The position numbers were made by a program, and so were the translations under genes. A stretch of DNA of 64,000 bases from Hydractinia symbiolongicarpus (lineage: Eukaryota > Cnidaria > Hydrozoa > Anthoathecata > Hydractiniidae), in the NCBI RefSeq assembly GCF_029227915.1, contig NC_079888.1:15545001-15609000 (forward strand). The letters are read 5' to 3'. This document shows positions 13,150-26,804 of the stretch, one piece after another. Position 1 is the first letter of the stretch. Every line of letters begins with the position of its first letter. Below the pieces are notes generated by a model that saw only the letters and a list, made by a program, of their open reading frames with translations, searched no databases and was not told the origin of the DNA.

Positions 13150-13790
13150 GTTTCAGGACTGCATGTTTGAAAAGGGAAAGAAGGGACTGGAAGAGAAAGG
13201 GTTGTGAGTGAATGCAGCCAAACTAGAAGATGATTAGTAACATTAAAGCCAAGTGACTTTGCAGTTAAAAAGTGGGCTTGTGGAGTTTAAAGGAAATGGG
13301 TTGATAGTAACTCAGTTTTTTTGGTCAGACTTGAAAACAGTGGGTATAGGAAGTGCAGTGGAATTGCAGTAAGATTAAGGGCTAACATTCAGTTTGCATG
13401 CAAGAGTTGCCAAAATGAGATTACAGAAAGGTTGTGTTACTAGGATGTGTTGGGTAGAGAAGAAGAAGAAGTTTTACTTGCAGGAGAGGTTCTGCTTTGA
13501 AAATGTTTGGAGTTTGTCAATTGACTTAAGAGCTAGGGTGTATGAGGCCTGTGTAAGAAGTGTTATACGTAAGTGAGAAATGGGCAGTGAGGCAAGGCAA
13601 TTTTGACTGTTTAGAAAGGAATGATATAAGAAGGTTAAGCGAATGTGTGAAAGACAAAAAGAAACAAACTAAGTAGCATTAAAGGCGTTGTCCACTTAAA
13701 AAGATTGGGTAAATTAAGCACATTTGAAAATAGTGGAGGAGGATAATTTAGTACAGGGTGGACCATTTTTGCTGGGTCCCAAAGACGTAA
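13150..13790 (+). pseudogene. decayed LINE 3' region with zinc-finger segment
   Basis: A three-frame reading gives ordered matches to the C-terminal part of a known invertebrate LINE polyprotein type. These are an EKGL-VNAAKTR-like phrase, a short cysteine zinc-finger segment reading W-A-C-G-V then S-N-S-V-F, a LRARVYEACVRSV helix, and a GxxHLKRLGKL-like end before a run of drift. Many frameshifts and stops interrupt it. It lies just upstream of the first identified POC1 exon on the same strand and is an old insertion, not part of POC1. Confidence 0.6.
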
Positions 13791-14284
13791 AGTTTATTTC
13801 TTTATATATTGAGACTATTAATTATTGAGAAGTCACTATACTTGCAAAAGTGTTTACCTACTGTATATCCTAATTTTTTTTAAATCCTAACATTGTTCTA
13901 ACTCTTATATTTCTTTTATCAAAATACAAAAATCAGTTCTCCCACCAAAAGTTTTCTTTTTTAAAATAGTAGGAATGCTTTTACAGGATAAAATCCTGTA
14001 CAAGACTTTTTCTTATTACAAATCCTAATTATATTATTTGTGTATGCTAAATAGCAAATTTTATATGCACTTTTACAATGATTATAAATATTATATATTG
14101 AGATTTCTGTCTAACACGTGGCTACAAGCGTTTAATAAGACTTTGCAACTTTATGCATGATTTTAATAAAAGATAAATGTAATAATCGCAATAATGACAT
14201 ACATATCAATCCTTGTAAATTATAAATTTGGAATATATTTTTATAAAAGAACGTTTTATGTACCTGCTTATATCTTGTCCATAG

Positions 14285-17200
14285 GAAGACCCGAGTTTGG
14301 AGCGACATTTTAAAGGACACAGAGATGCAGTGACATGTGTAGATTTCAATCCCAACATGAAGCAACTAGGTCTGATGTTTTTTTACTGTCATTTAATGTC
14401 AATTTGTAAAACTAGAACTTTCTATGTTACCACAGTTACCTGTGCCATGGTTATGGAATCTGGCGTTATCCGTCTATAACAAATCGAATTGGCCAAAGGT
14501 AACTTTTATGTGTGTGAAATGTGTCAATTTTATTTTTTTTAGTTAGTGGTTCAATGGATTCATCATTAATGGTGTTCCACTTTAAACCACACATGAGAGC
14601 CTACAGATTTGTTGGACATAAGGTTTGTTGTTGTTGTTGTTGTTGTTTTGATTGTTTACTGCTGAAATAATATTGAACATCTAAAACTAAGTGAATACAT
14701 ACTAGGTATTCTTAATTTAATTAATGTTTTTTTTGAAAAATACATTATTATGCCAGTGACCATGGCATGAAAATACTGAAACGTATAGATATGAAAGAAA
14801 CGTTATTTTTTTCCCTTTATGGTCCAGCTTAAAGTTTTTTTTATACATAATTTAATCAATATAAGGACTCACTTTGCCTTCAAAGCAAACCTACTGTAAG
14901 TTGGAACGTTTTTATCTTAGCTAGATACTTTATTCTATTTATCTAGGAACTATTCTAGACATACTAGCTGGCCGACAATAGTTTTCCTATAGATTTTGGT
15001 CAGATGTCAAGTTGCGTTTTTAGACAATGTAGATCTGAAGTTCCTTAATTGTGGCTTTTATTCAACTAATTTTCGTAATTAATATAAGAACAGAAAAGAA
15101 GAAAAGAAATAAAGTTTTTAATAAAAAAAGTTCTTGAAAGTAAAGTGTTATGAGCTACATTCTATCCTTCAATATTTTTTACTATTAATTGTTTTTTCTT
15201 TTATCAGTTTTTTCCAGTTCTGTTTTAAGTAGCTATGCATCTGGTTTTAAAGTATATATATATTTTACGTTTTTGTCTTACTGGTAGGATGCTATAACGT
15301 CTGCTTCATTTTCTCCATCTGGACATTTGATTGCATCAGGATCCAGGGATAAAACAATTAGGCTGTGGGTACCAAGCGTGTGAGTAGATATAAGTATATG
15401 CTTTGTTCATACCAATGAAAATTCGGCATTAAAATTTCAGTTGATGAGGTATAACTCGTGTAGTCTTTGCTGAATATTTATTATAATTAATTTGTTTGAT
15501 GTCATTTTTATCTTCATAGTAAAGGAGAAAGTACTGTATTTAAAGGACACACATCAACAATCCGAAGTGTTGACTTCTCAAGAGATGGACTTTCCCTTTT
15601 GACATCATCTGATGATAAAACAATAAAGGTTTGCATTACATCTTTTATTTATTTATAATAAGAATTTAAACCTTGAATTAATGTTTGACACACAATTTTG
15701 AATTTTTGAGTCATTCCTAAAAGATAACTGGTTAAAATGTTTATTGTTATGTAAGTGTTTGTAAGGTTTATTGGTAGCAAAATGCTCTATGAAGTGCACC
15801 AGGTGCTTAAAATTGTGTTATGTTGTAGTTTCCTTTTTAAGAAACTATAATGGTCGTAAAATATAGAAACAGAAGTATGTAACAGGTATAAATAACATGT
15901 CTCTAAGCGTAAATGTTTATGGTCAACTTTCCTATATGTCAATAAAATAATGGCGAACTGCAGTAAACAAAAGATAGTATAAACATTTTGACATACATTT
16001 TGACATGCATTTTGACAAATATTTTAAAATGTCTCAAAAAGAAAGTTGTTGTTTCCAATCTAATTTATAATACTTAAAAATAATACTTAAAAACACCTTT
16101 TTTTGGCTCCAGTAATATATTCAAATAACTTCCCCTGGGTGCTTATAAAAAATGCAAAAGAGGCTAGGTGTATTTGAGAGGTGTGCTTTTGCGAAAGTAC
16201 GCGCTTAATTGAGAATTTATATAATAAGGTTAATTTTAGGGTTTCTGTTTTTAGTATGCAGTATCTGTCTTTTTAGTTATGGACTGTTCACAGGCAAAAG
16301 TTTCAATTCTCACTGACTGGTCATATGAATTGGGTACGCTGTGCAAGGTGAATCTATTATTCAAATATAAATATTTTAAAACATTCTCTGCTATGATTAT
16401 CTAAAATATCCAGGGAGATTTTGTGTTTTGTAGAGAAAAAAGGACAAACAAAAAAGCTATTTTTATGTAGTTTATAAGACTTTTTTATTAAAAGTGTTAA
16501 AGGAATCACAAGGCTGTGGAAAATTAACTTATTCTGCCCAGAGTTGGTCTGTTCGATGTCATAAGACAGCTTATAGTCCATCTACTTAATAAACCTTAAA
16601 TTATTTTCTTATTCATTTATGAGATTCGCAAAATATGCTGCTTTTGAACCAATCTGTGTTTTTCTATCATGTAATATATGTTAACATGTAGTATCTATAT
16701 TATAACACCTGTATGCGTCTGTCTGTCACACAAAATGGTATTGCAAGTAGTGAAAGGCGGTATAAAAAGGCGGACAAACCTGTAAATTTTTCCACTGGCC
16801 ACCGATTAGTATTATTACTTCAGATGTGAATCATTAAAAATTGGTAACTGGGCTTCTATTGTTTTTATTTTCTGCCACATTTGCACCATTATTGATAACT
16901 TTTAATCTTTCTTTATATATTTGCTTAATTTCAGGTTTTCGCCTGATGGTCGACTCATAGTTTCAGCCAGTGATGATAAAACGATCAAACTATGGGATCG
17001 AACGTCAAAAGAATGCACACATACATTTTATGAGTATGGAGGGTGAGTTGTTTCCACCGTGCTTGTTGTACTGTGTATAATTTGATACATCATCTTTTAC
17101 CTGTGTTGATCCTTTTTTTAATTTTTCCTCAACATAATATCAGTATAGTCATTAAGGGCATTTTGTATATTCTCGTTTGCTATCTAACCAGGTATAAAAA

Positions 17201-20200
17201 AAAGATTGTTGTCTTGAAAGTGCTTTATATCTTAGTAAAAAATTAGCAGGTAATGAAAGGATCAATTTGCACTAATTTCAGTGATGTGGCAAACTGGGGA
17301 GAGGGTGGTATGGGTTGGGTGTATTTTAAATAAATAGTTTTTAAATAAGAACATAAAAAGAACAATATCGTTTCATCAGTCTCCCATTTAACACTTTTTG
17401 TTTTTCTCCACCTTGTTGTTGGCATAACATTGCTTAGGGCTTCAGTTTGATTACTTTTTAGCATTTTGGGTCAATTACCTTGAAAAATGTCTTTTATATA
17501 AAGTCCTCTTGCAGAGACCTCTAAGCAAACTTATTACTTTTTACGCAACGCTTATCACACAGACATTTTGTAGGCAAAATAGGAATTGGCCAACGATATA
17601 TCTTAATCACATTTGGCCCGAAATTGATCGCTAGTAAATTTACGATTTGATTTGCTGATTGGAATAGTGGTCAGCTAACTCATTCCATTGAAGGAGCATC
17701 ACTGAATATGACTTGCAACTCAGCAAGGTTTTTTATTCGTGAAACAGTTCCTTGTGCCTTTGTATTGAAGATTTTATTTTTTATTCATTGGATCACAAAA
17801 TGTGCTGGTTGATAGAATTTTTAGTGAGTTTAGCAGTAACGTCTCTGGAGTCATGACACGTCTGTGGAAATTTCTGTCAAGGTTTTCAAATGGTTGCGTT
17901 TAAAAGCTTGCATTCAGCAGCAGAACAAGCGTGTCCACTCTTGCTTAGCGCTGCTTTAATTGGCTGAACTTAGTTTTCTATATTCTTTATCGTCTGCAAC
18001 GTGTAGTTAAATGTGATGGAAGCCAGTAATATAAATAGAATATGCTACTTGTAGGTGAATTTCTGCTGTTCTGGAGTATTTTCAGAAACAAAAAAAATAT
18101 GGATAATGATACCTTATCATCTTATCAACATTTCACATTCTCCTTTTTACTTTTTCTATAAATCCCTATGGTAATATTTTGCATGAAAACCATGATTGAC
18201 CTTTGCAGAAAAATAAAATTTGGGACCACCAACCACACCCCCTCACTTCCCCATTAAAATTATAACTGAATTTTGGCTGGGTCATAAACTTTTTCAACAG
18301 TTTATAGTCGCATCACCGAGATTGGACATAAACTTCATTTTAACTTTTTTAAATATGTCAGACCAAACTATATTTCTTTGTTTTGATTCTAGATTTGTCA
18401 ACCATGTTGATTTTCATCCAAGTGGGACATGTATTGCTGCTGGTGGAAGTGATAATACTGTCAAGGTATAAATTTTTGTCAACAGATTGACTTAGATGCA
18501 TTTCACTTTTCTGCCAAAGATATCACCTCTGGGTAGATGTAACTTTACGAAATTATCTCGGTTTCTTGAGTTTTAAATTTCTAATGTTCACTAACTTTTG
18601 AAACTACTTTACTGTAACTACAAGGTGTTTATCATTTCACTATAATTACGCAGGTGATGGATGATTACTTTTAACTTTGTGGAAACCAAAAAATCTTTGA
18701 GTTTTTTTAAAATTTTTCTGATAAAGATTTTCGAAAAATTGAAAGCTCCATCACGTTTAACAAATATTTAAGATTTATGCTATAAATGTACCAGGCTGTA
18801 TAAACCTAAGGTGTTCAATTTTTTTATTGTGAAAATGGTTATTTGGATGTATGCGAATAGTCTGAGAACCAGAAACAGTTCAGATTAGTCAAAAAGCAAG
18901 CTACAACCCTGGAAATAATGTATCGAAAATTGTCTGTTTCTCAGCTCTTTCGTACAAACACCATTTCTTAGCCAGTGCCTCTGCAGTCGGTAGGCTGCAA
19001 AAGTGCTACTTTTGCAGTGGTGAAGGCTGTGTGACTTACATCGAGATTGTGCCAGCTGGACCTTTCACAAAGCCTGTATTATAGAACAATCCACTCCGCC
19101 TCTAGGAAAAGTTCAAGATATGGTGGAATTGGGACGTACCGACATCGGTAAAAATTAGCACCCTTTAAGATTTTCACCCTAAAATTCCTAAGATCCTAAG
19201 TTTCAAGTCTGTTGTGAACATTGACAAGTGAACATTGACAAGTTGGCAGTGCATGTTACGTAGATAGAGACGACATTCTTAATTGCTTGTGGTTTTGATC
19301 TTTGACATTTCTCCCCTTTTTGCCAATGTATAATGTTCGGGGTTGCAGCTATGCATGGCTTGAAAGTTGGTTGAGAAACTGAAAAAAAAAAGGGAGGATA
19401 ATTAGGCAAAAAAGTGCAGAGATTTGATAATTCCTGTAACAAAGCCCAGAGGTAAACTAAGAAAGATTTGACAAGAGATAAGTGCAGATTTTCTGCAGAG
19501 AAATTTTAGCACAGAACAGTCGAGAATAATAACGATATTGATTACATATGTTACTTTGTTTAGGTTTGGGATATCCGAATGAATAAACTGTTGCAGCACT
19601 ATCAAGGTTTGTGCTCCTAAAAATTTTACCAAAAAAACTGGTTTGATTTTTGCAATATATTTGAAAAAAGAGGTTACTAAGAAAGTTACAACAAAAAGGC
19701 CATTTTGACAAGTACACAGTGAACGTGCGTGTTGCACGAGGAGTTAGTCAAGTCGGTCAATGGTGAATCTAAACAACTTTGGTATGCCTCGCATTATCAA
19801 GCCCATTCTCTTGAAGATGTTTTTGTACATGGGATAGTTTGTTGTAGAGAGTTTTAATACAAATGAAATGTTTTTGTTTAGTGTCATATTTGTCCTCTCT
19901 TAATAAGCCGCCATTCATAAAATTAAAGTTGTTCAAAATCTTTTCTTTTTATGTTGCAAGCTATAGTTTATCAGATATCATGATCTATATTTTTATTAGT
20001 GCATGGTGGAGCTGTAAATTCTTTATCGTTTCATCCCAGCGGTAATTACCTGGTAACTGCATCAGCTGATACCACGCTGAAGGTAAAATTCCTTCATGTT
20101 ACTGTATCCTATATTTTACTTTTCTTTAATATTTGAATATTTCTTTTCACAGACCTTTGTATTGACTATATGCATTTTAAGATGCATGTTAGTTTAACTG

Positions 20201-23200
20201 ACACAAACTTAGGTATTGAAGAGATTATCACAGTGACTTTTGCAGCAACTATGATGGAGAACTAGCAGAAATTATGTACAATAATTCACTGAACCAAATT
20301 GTTTATACTGGTTTTCCTCTGAATCTCTATGCAATACCTGACTTTACCAGCTTTTCCATGAAACACATTATTTATCCTTAACAAAGCATATAAAAAATAA
20401 TTTAAATATCTTTTTTCTTATGAAGATTTTAGATTTGATGGAAGGACGGTTGTTTTACACTCTTCATGGACATCAGGTAGGAAAGAGTTTTCTAAATGGC
20501 TGTTTAAAAAAGCTAATAATTGGAATAATTTGGTTTGCAAATGGAAGAGTTCTGACGCTTCTACACACGAAGAAATAATTTCACCTTGTTCTTAATTAGA
20601 AAGTAATAGTTAACTAGTATTATTACAGATGATGTATGTTGAATCTTTTTATGTTAAAGAGCCATATTTAGTCTTACATACTGGGTGTCAAAATGACTAA
20701 AAAATATTTCGAAGGGAGTAAAAGTTATTAGCTCTCGAAGTTGATTTACATATAAAAAATGGTTGCTAAATGGTTGTTAATACCACCTCTTAAACAGAGG
20801 TGGTATTAACAGCTTTTTTTACTAAAACTTGAAAACGCCATTTAACGTCTTTTGTGTAGAGTGCTGCAACTTGTGTGAAGTTCTCACGAAATGGAGAATT
20901 TTTTGCGTCTGGTAGTGCTGATGAGCAGGTAACGTTTTTTCTGTTATTCAAGAAAATAGTCATTTTAATGTTTCGTTAGAATGTAAGAAATTATTATAGC
21001 TTCACTTGATGAGTCGAACACCAGTCCTAATTGATATTTATTGTGTTTCTCTTCAGGTTATGGTTTGGAAGACAAACTTTGATTCAATCGACTACACCGA
21101 AGGTATGTTTTATGTTAGATGTTGACACGTTTTCATTCTGCTTTATTTCTTTTCTTTTGCTTTATTTTCGGAGAAAAAAAACGTGTAACCAGTTGTATAT
21201 GTGTGCTAAAAGAGCGTGAACCAATGCGTACTTCAACTAGAAAACAAAACAAAAATATTTTCGGAGAAAAAAACGTGTAACCAGTTGTATATGTGTGCTA
21301 AAAGAGCGTGAACCAATTCGTAATATTCTGGCGATAGTTCTAATATATTCTTCTGTGGGTATTAAATTACTATCCCTATCCAACATTATTTTATAATACT
21401 TTCATTTCTTAGACGCCTTATTTAGAATAACTGAATACCAAACTTTAAATCATTGTAGCCCATATTGAACCTATTTATCCCTTTCTTGATCTCTACTCAT
21501 CTTAGACTGCATTAACTTTGTATAACTGTATAAAAATGAGATGTGCACGAAATTGAAAATCATGAAAGTGAAAATTTAAATAAAAAAGACCGTTAAGATT
21601 TTAAATTTTAGCTACCTTTGCTGGTATAGCTTTGTTAATAATTCAAAATAGTGGAAGGTGTATCTATTTTTCTTTTAGTTCTTCGTTCACACAAGAAGAA
21701 AGTAGCGTCCCCATCAGCTTCACATGTGCATGACCCACCACCAAGAACCCCACCCAAATCATCACCAACAAGGACGCGAGATGTATGTGTTTGTTGTGTT
21801 AATAGAAAATCCACAGAATGTCAGAGGTGGTCTTTATGCAGACACTCAATATATAGAGAAAATTAGGTTGAATTTCGCAAAAGAATTATATAGGAAAATT
21901 TATTGACCAATTTGTATTTACAATTTGTGCATGTTTCGTGATTTATCTGTGGCTTTCACTTGCTATTTATATGTTAGTTACATAAAAGTATGTGTATGAA
22001 CTACCATAAGCTTAAATTTGGTCAAGTTTTTATATTTTTTGTTTCGTGAGCAGTTTCTCTTTTTCTACTTTATGTCTCTATAACCAGTATGCCGTGAGAT
22101 TTAGTTGTAATTACTGATGTTTGAAATGCTAATGCAATATTTTTTTCAAATAAGCATATTTTGAGCCTGATTATGTGTTTTTCATAAGCATATTCCAATA
22201 AATCTTTTTACCATTAAGCGTAACCTAGGCATATTTTTCATAAGCATCCTTAGGCCTCATTTTAAATTTCAATTGTTTATATAAAAAAGGAAAATCTGTC
22301 TTGGTTATTACTGCTTTCTCTTCTTTTCCTGCCAGATAAATGCATTTACTCAGCCGTCTGATATGGACTCTAAAGATACTGACGTGATGAATGTTGGACC
22401 AGCACTTTTCTCCATTCCACAGGTAAAAGTTGTCTCTTTACTTCCAGCCTTCCAAACTTCATATGTATGAAACCCACTGCGAGTAAGTCACATAATGCAA
22501 ATCTTGGTTCAAGTGACAGATAAATCACATACAAGCTTTTATATCAACAACACAAAATTTTTAGCATAGGTTTCTCTCTTTTGCAGGCTTATATTTTGCT
22601 TACTCGTGCTTGTTAACTGTATACTTGGAAAGGTATAATTTGCTTGCATAATTTGCTTGTAATCATGTATTTTGTATAAGATTTTCATGCCTCATCTTTA
22701 ACAATATTTGTCTGGGAAAGTATTGTTCCTTTTATCATTATTGTTTTTCTCTTTTTCTGTTATTTTGAGAGAAATTAAAAAAAATGTGTTTTAACTGTTG
22801 TATCTCGAGTAGAGACAGTGAAAGATTTCTTAAAAACATTTAAAATTAAATTAAATTATATTCTTTGGTTTAATTCTAATTGTGTGTAAGAGAAGATCAA
22901 TTCTCAAAAAGGGACTGAAAAAATATTTTGCTAAAGCGAAAGTTCCAGATAACGGAGTTAGTGATATAGAACGTAATTTGCCTACAACAGATTGCAATGA
23001 CTGAAGGGACCGGGAAAAAAAGTTCGAGATAGCGAAAGTTAACGGGTAATCGAGATATCAAGTGTCGACTGTAATATTGTTCCGAAAGTTTATTCTGTGA
23101 AAACACTTTTATACAATGAGATTCAATTTTGTTTTTGTTTTGCTAATCTAAAGTGTTCTGTGAAATTCTAGCGAACAACTAACGGAATGAAAGCCCACAG

Positions 23201-24525
23201 AAACAAAGTAAGAAAGCACAGTAAGACTGTGATCTTGCCAGCAGCAACTGCGAATAGGAAGTCAATTTGACTTGTTTTTTTTTAGAGACAGATGTGTTTA
23301 AAAACAGGACACAGCAATTTTCTCTATTGTAGCATCTGTGTATCTATGGCAACAAAGTAGTATTTGTTTGTCCATCATATTTTTTTTTCTATGGGTATGT
23401 TGCCAATAGTAATTAGAAAAAATAAAAAAATGATTTTTTTTCACAAATGAGTGAAATTAAAATTTTTCGCGATAAATTAATTCGGCGTGTGTGCCTATCA
23501 ACTTTAAATGTCTAGCTTTTCATGCTGCTATTCATGCATCAAAAGAATCTTCCTTTCTTTAGCCACATGGAAGAGACTATTCTAATTTAATAAGTGTTGA
23601 TGCTGAAGAACCCGTAATTGCTCATCCCACCACAACACCTCTTGAACGACGTGATATTCCACCACAATTAGCAGAAACTTTAGAGCACATAGTTGGCCAA
23701 CTAGATGTTATAACGCAGGTAGTGTTATTTTTGTTCCTGTGTTGTAAATATTGTTGTTGTTGTGGCTGTTGTCGTCATCATGGTCGTGGCTGGGGGTAGG
23801 GTTGCTTACTCTGTTGTTGTTGTTGCTATCGTTGTGCATGCTGTTGTAGTTGTTGTCGTCTTTGTGCGTGTTGTTGTTGTTGTTGTTTACTCTGGTGCAG
23901 TTGGTATTGTTGTCGTTGTGCGTGCTGCAGTTGTTATTGTTGTCGTTGTGCGTGCTGCAGTTGGTATTGTTGTCGCTGTGCGTGCTGCAGTTGGTATTGT
24001 TGTTGCTGTGCCTGCTGCAGTTGTTATTGTTGTCGTTGTGCGTGCTGCAGTTGGTATTGTTGTCGCTGTGCGTGCTGCAGTTGGTATTGTTGTTGCTGTG
24101 CGTGCTGCAGTTGTTATTGTTGTCGTTGTGCGTGCTGCAGTTGGTATTGTTGTCGCTGTGCGTGCTGCAGTTGGTATTGTTGTCGCTGTGCGTGCTGCAG
24201 TTGTTATTGTTGTCGTTGTGCGTGCTGCAGTTGGTATTGTTGTCGCTGTGCGTGCTGTTGTTATTGTTGTCGTCGTTGTGCGTGCTGTTGTTATTGTTGT
24301 TGTCGTTGTGGGTGCTGTTATGTTATTTGTTGTTTGATCTAATGTATTGTTATTTTTTTGTCGCTGTGCGTGCTGTTGTTTTGTTTGTTGTTTACTTATG
24401 AAAAGTATTACTATCTACTTTAGACTGTTTCCATATTGGAGCAACGACTGACAATGTGCGAAAACAAGCTGAGGGAATGCTTAGATAACCAACAGAAAGT
24501 TTCTCTACAAATTAAGCCTAGCTAG
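14285..24525 (+). CDS. POC1: POC1 centriolar WD40 protein (5' exon missing from model)
   Basis: Sixteen exons join in phase: 14285-14369, 14543-14622, 15288-15379, 15520-15628, 16277-16347, 16935-17042, 18393-18465, 19564-19606, 20000-20082, 20426-20476, 20860-20928, 21057-21102, 21679-21782, 22336-22422, 23563-23718 and 24424-24525, giving 452 residues. It begins [12 protein letters not shown], the diagnostic POC1 N-terminus, so only a few residues plus the start codon are missing upstream. Seven WD40 repeats fill exons 1-12, with blades ending in WD-type motifs such as KTIKLWD and NTVKVWD. A Pro/Ser-rich linker (exons 13-14) leads to the C-terminal POC1 coiled-coil motif (exons 15-16, with LEHIVGQLD and LEQRL). 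Family knowledge: POC1 binds centrioles and basal bodies and stabilises them for ciliogenesis. All junctions are GT-AG; the first donor, gtctga, is weak. AATAAA signals follow the TAG stop. Confidence 0.93.
16694..16809 (+). mobile_element. short non-autonomous Helitron-like element, copy 2
   Basis: It is 116 bp long, starting TCTATATTATAA after an A and ending GATTAG before a T, the A|T insertion site expected of Helitrons. It contains GCGTCTGTCTGTCAC, then CAAAATGG, a GGTATAAAAAGG motif and a decayed 3' hairpin. It lies in the POC1 intron between exons 16277-16347 and 16935-17042. Confidence 0.65.
21163..21320. repeat. recent local duplication in a POC1 intron
   Basis: About 62 bp, beginning TTTTCGGAGAAAAAA and ending GAGCGTGAACCAAT, occurs twice with a period of about 93 bp. 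The two copies differ at very few positions, so the duplication is young. It lies in the intron after the exon 21057-21102. Confidence 0.8.
22150..22262. repeat. dispersed TATGCTTATAAA-type repeat, copy 1
   Basis: It shares phrases such as gAGCCTGA-TATG and CATAAGCAT with stretches at 24985-25152, 43560-43636 and 52686-52765. No terminal structure was resolved. It lies in a POC1 intron. Confidence 0.35.
23005..23073. mobile_element. decayed pogo-type terminal repeat
   Basis: The segment has GTTCGAGATA, a second CGAGATATCAAG and the end GTCGACTGTA. It resembles the right end of the Tigger element at 56077-58849 (TTCGAGATAGAG then GTCAACTGTA). No matching left end or transposase is visible. 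It lies in the POC1 intron before exon 23563-23718. Confidence 0.45.
23750..24385 (+). repeat. 30-bp GC-richer minisatellite in last POC1 intron
   Basis: The units are about 30 bp, built on TTGTTGTCGTTGTGCGTGCTG followed by CAG and TTGGTAT or TTGTTAT, and are most regular from 23900 to 24260. The unit length is a multiple of three, so long open frames of Val/Ala or Leu repeats appear in two frames; these are not genes. The array sits wholly between the last two POC1 exons. Confidence 0.9.
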
Positions 24526-24576
24526 CAGAAGGTCCCTTTCCAAATAAACCAATCTAGCGGCTGTTCGACTTGGTAG

Positions 24577-24582
24577 AATAAA
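24577..24582 (+). terminator. candidate POC1 polyadenylation signal
   Basis: AATAAA lies 52 bp after the POC1 stop codon. Another AATAAA occurs at 24543-24548. Either could direct 3' end formation. Confidence 0.5.
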
Positions 24583-24599
24583 TATATATTTTTATTTGA

Positions 24600-26800
24600 A
24601 GCGTCAGTTTTGTGAGTGCATTTGTTTATCAATTGTCGTATGTGTGACGTAAACACTTGCTGTTGTACGAAGTATGCAAAGTATTGAAAAATGTTTAATA
24701 TTTTTAACATCTTACTTTTTGAACAACACCAGGAGTGAAAAAAGCTTAGGAAACGAGCAGGTAGTTCTTTTCATTTTCGACATGCCATTAAAATATAAGT
24801 GTTGCAAAGTGTTATAAAATATTTTATCAGAATGTCAACAATTAAAATCAGGCTGGGATATACTCAACTTTAGAATATTTGAACGTCAATAAATCTTGTT
24901 ATTATCTATAATGCTCAAACATGCACTGATTTTACAAGATATATTTCACTCAATGTATGTCTCGCTACATAAGAAATTTATCAAGGCTATGCTTGTAATA
25001 TGCTTAAAAAAATCTCAAATCTGAGCCTGAATATGCTAAATGTCTTCATAGGAAAAAATATATTTATAGTGAAGATTTTCTTGATAAAACAGAAAAGTAA
25101 ATTTAAGCCTACGAATGCTTATAAATGTCATGCTTAAGAAAAGCATGTAGTTGCTTCGTTTTTTCTAAGCTTAATTTACTGATAAACATTGTGTGTGTTC
25201 GCCCAATGTCAACATGCTTGGACGGTTAGACAATACCAACATTTAAGCTCACCACTTTACATCAATGTTGCTAAGTCGTTAAAAAGAGAACTTCTTTGGG
25301 TTTAGAGACAGCGTTCGTGAACAGTTCATTCATATCTGTTATATTATGGTGTTTAATTTGATCGCAATTTAAATATTATATTATTATTATCGAAAGTGTT
25401 GTTTGAGCAAAATTAACCTTTCCTTAATTTTGCTTTTGCGATGGTGCTCAAAAAAGAGTGATGCATTACAGAAGAATTGTAGTGCTTGATGAAACTAAAA
25501 AAGATATATACAGAACTCTTATTTTAACCTCGTTTCTATGTTTTTATATACCCGGGTAAAAAAGAGACATACCCATGGGAACAGGGTTGTGAAAGTTCCA
25601 TGAAACAGCATTCCAAGGGAAAATGAAGGAAAGGCTTTTCGTAGCTCAGTTTTCATTGTATATATTTTTAACACATCGGAATATTTAAATTTATTTGACT
25701 TGTGTGTTGTCTTTTCCAAGCTTTTGTACCAGATCGAACAATTTGTATAGGACTAACTAGGTGACGCGGTGTTAAACGTTTAATCTTGAAACACTTCGTA
25801 GAAACACCAAGGCGTGCCATAAGGAAAAAAATATAAAAAAAAGCAAAAAAATAACGTCGTGGCCAAGGAGTGCTAGTATATAGCCAGCAACCTCGTCTTG
25901 TATAAATGTCTAACAAGACCTGGGGACCAGGTTGTATAGTTAGTTCACATCTTATCCTGCTTGTTAGCTTCATAATTTATTCTCATTTATTTTCAAATTC
26001 AATATTTAATTTCGTACATATTGATAGGTGAATTTGTTCGCTCTTCCCGTGCTCCGAAACGAAAAACATATCATCCAGGAATCTAAAAATAGATAGTGAT
26101 GAGGTCAGAAAACTCATTGAGAATGTTTTTGTTCTTTAAATAAACCGAGAAATAATGATGCATATGGTAGTTCCTCAGGTATCATTAAGGAACTGAAAAT
26201 ATTTGTTCTCCAATACTAATTAGAACAACGCGTCTATGTCTATCACTTGTAAGTTTGGTGTATTCTCCCGACCGGCAAATGTCACGTCATACTTTTAAAC
26301 CAATTACAGGTCCGTATTTTCCAGCGTAGCCAATATCCTTTGAGGGAAAACACGCCGTTTACGCAGTCACCTCTTCATAAATAGGGGGTGAATTTTTTAC
26401 AGAATCTTTGTTTCTTAACTTCAAACCTGTCATATTGTGTAGTTTTACGTGAGTTCTGCTAGTTTAGCTTTACTTTAATTTAGATGCTTGTGTAGTTCTT
26501 GTTTAATCAAAACTTCTCCTGTGAGAATTTGACCACGAAACGTCAGTTTTTACCTCAACTGAAAGTTGTACCACGTGACATTCCGACGGAAGAATAGTTT
26601 GGTAATTCATGATTGAATAATTTCATGTATATATAAAATAATATAAAATATATAATAATATGTCCTTCAAATTCTGACCCTTCTAATACATAATTAAACC
26701 CTTTTCACACTTGTACTTCAAGGACTTATCTCATTTTCAGGGTATTATATGCATAAGTTTTCGAAGTTCGCAATTTAATAATTAATTTCATATTCTTTGA
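24600..26800. other. intergenic with dispersed repeats, no gene seen
   Basis: A second copy of the TATGCTTATAAA repeat lies at about 24985-25152. Around 25900-25935 is a stretch with ACCTGGGGACCAGGTTG, close to a short phrase also seen near 46230 and 59730. Minus-strand frames at 25519-25973 show no domain. Confidence 0.45.
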
Positions 26801-26804
26801 TGCA

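Noticed and set aside
23762-24401. Val/Ala- and Leu-rich open frames of 183-191 residues
   Set aside because: They are translations of the 30-bp minisatellite inside a POC1 intron.
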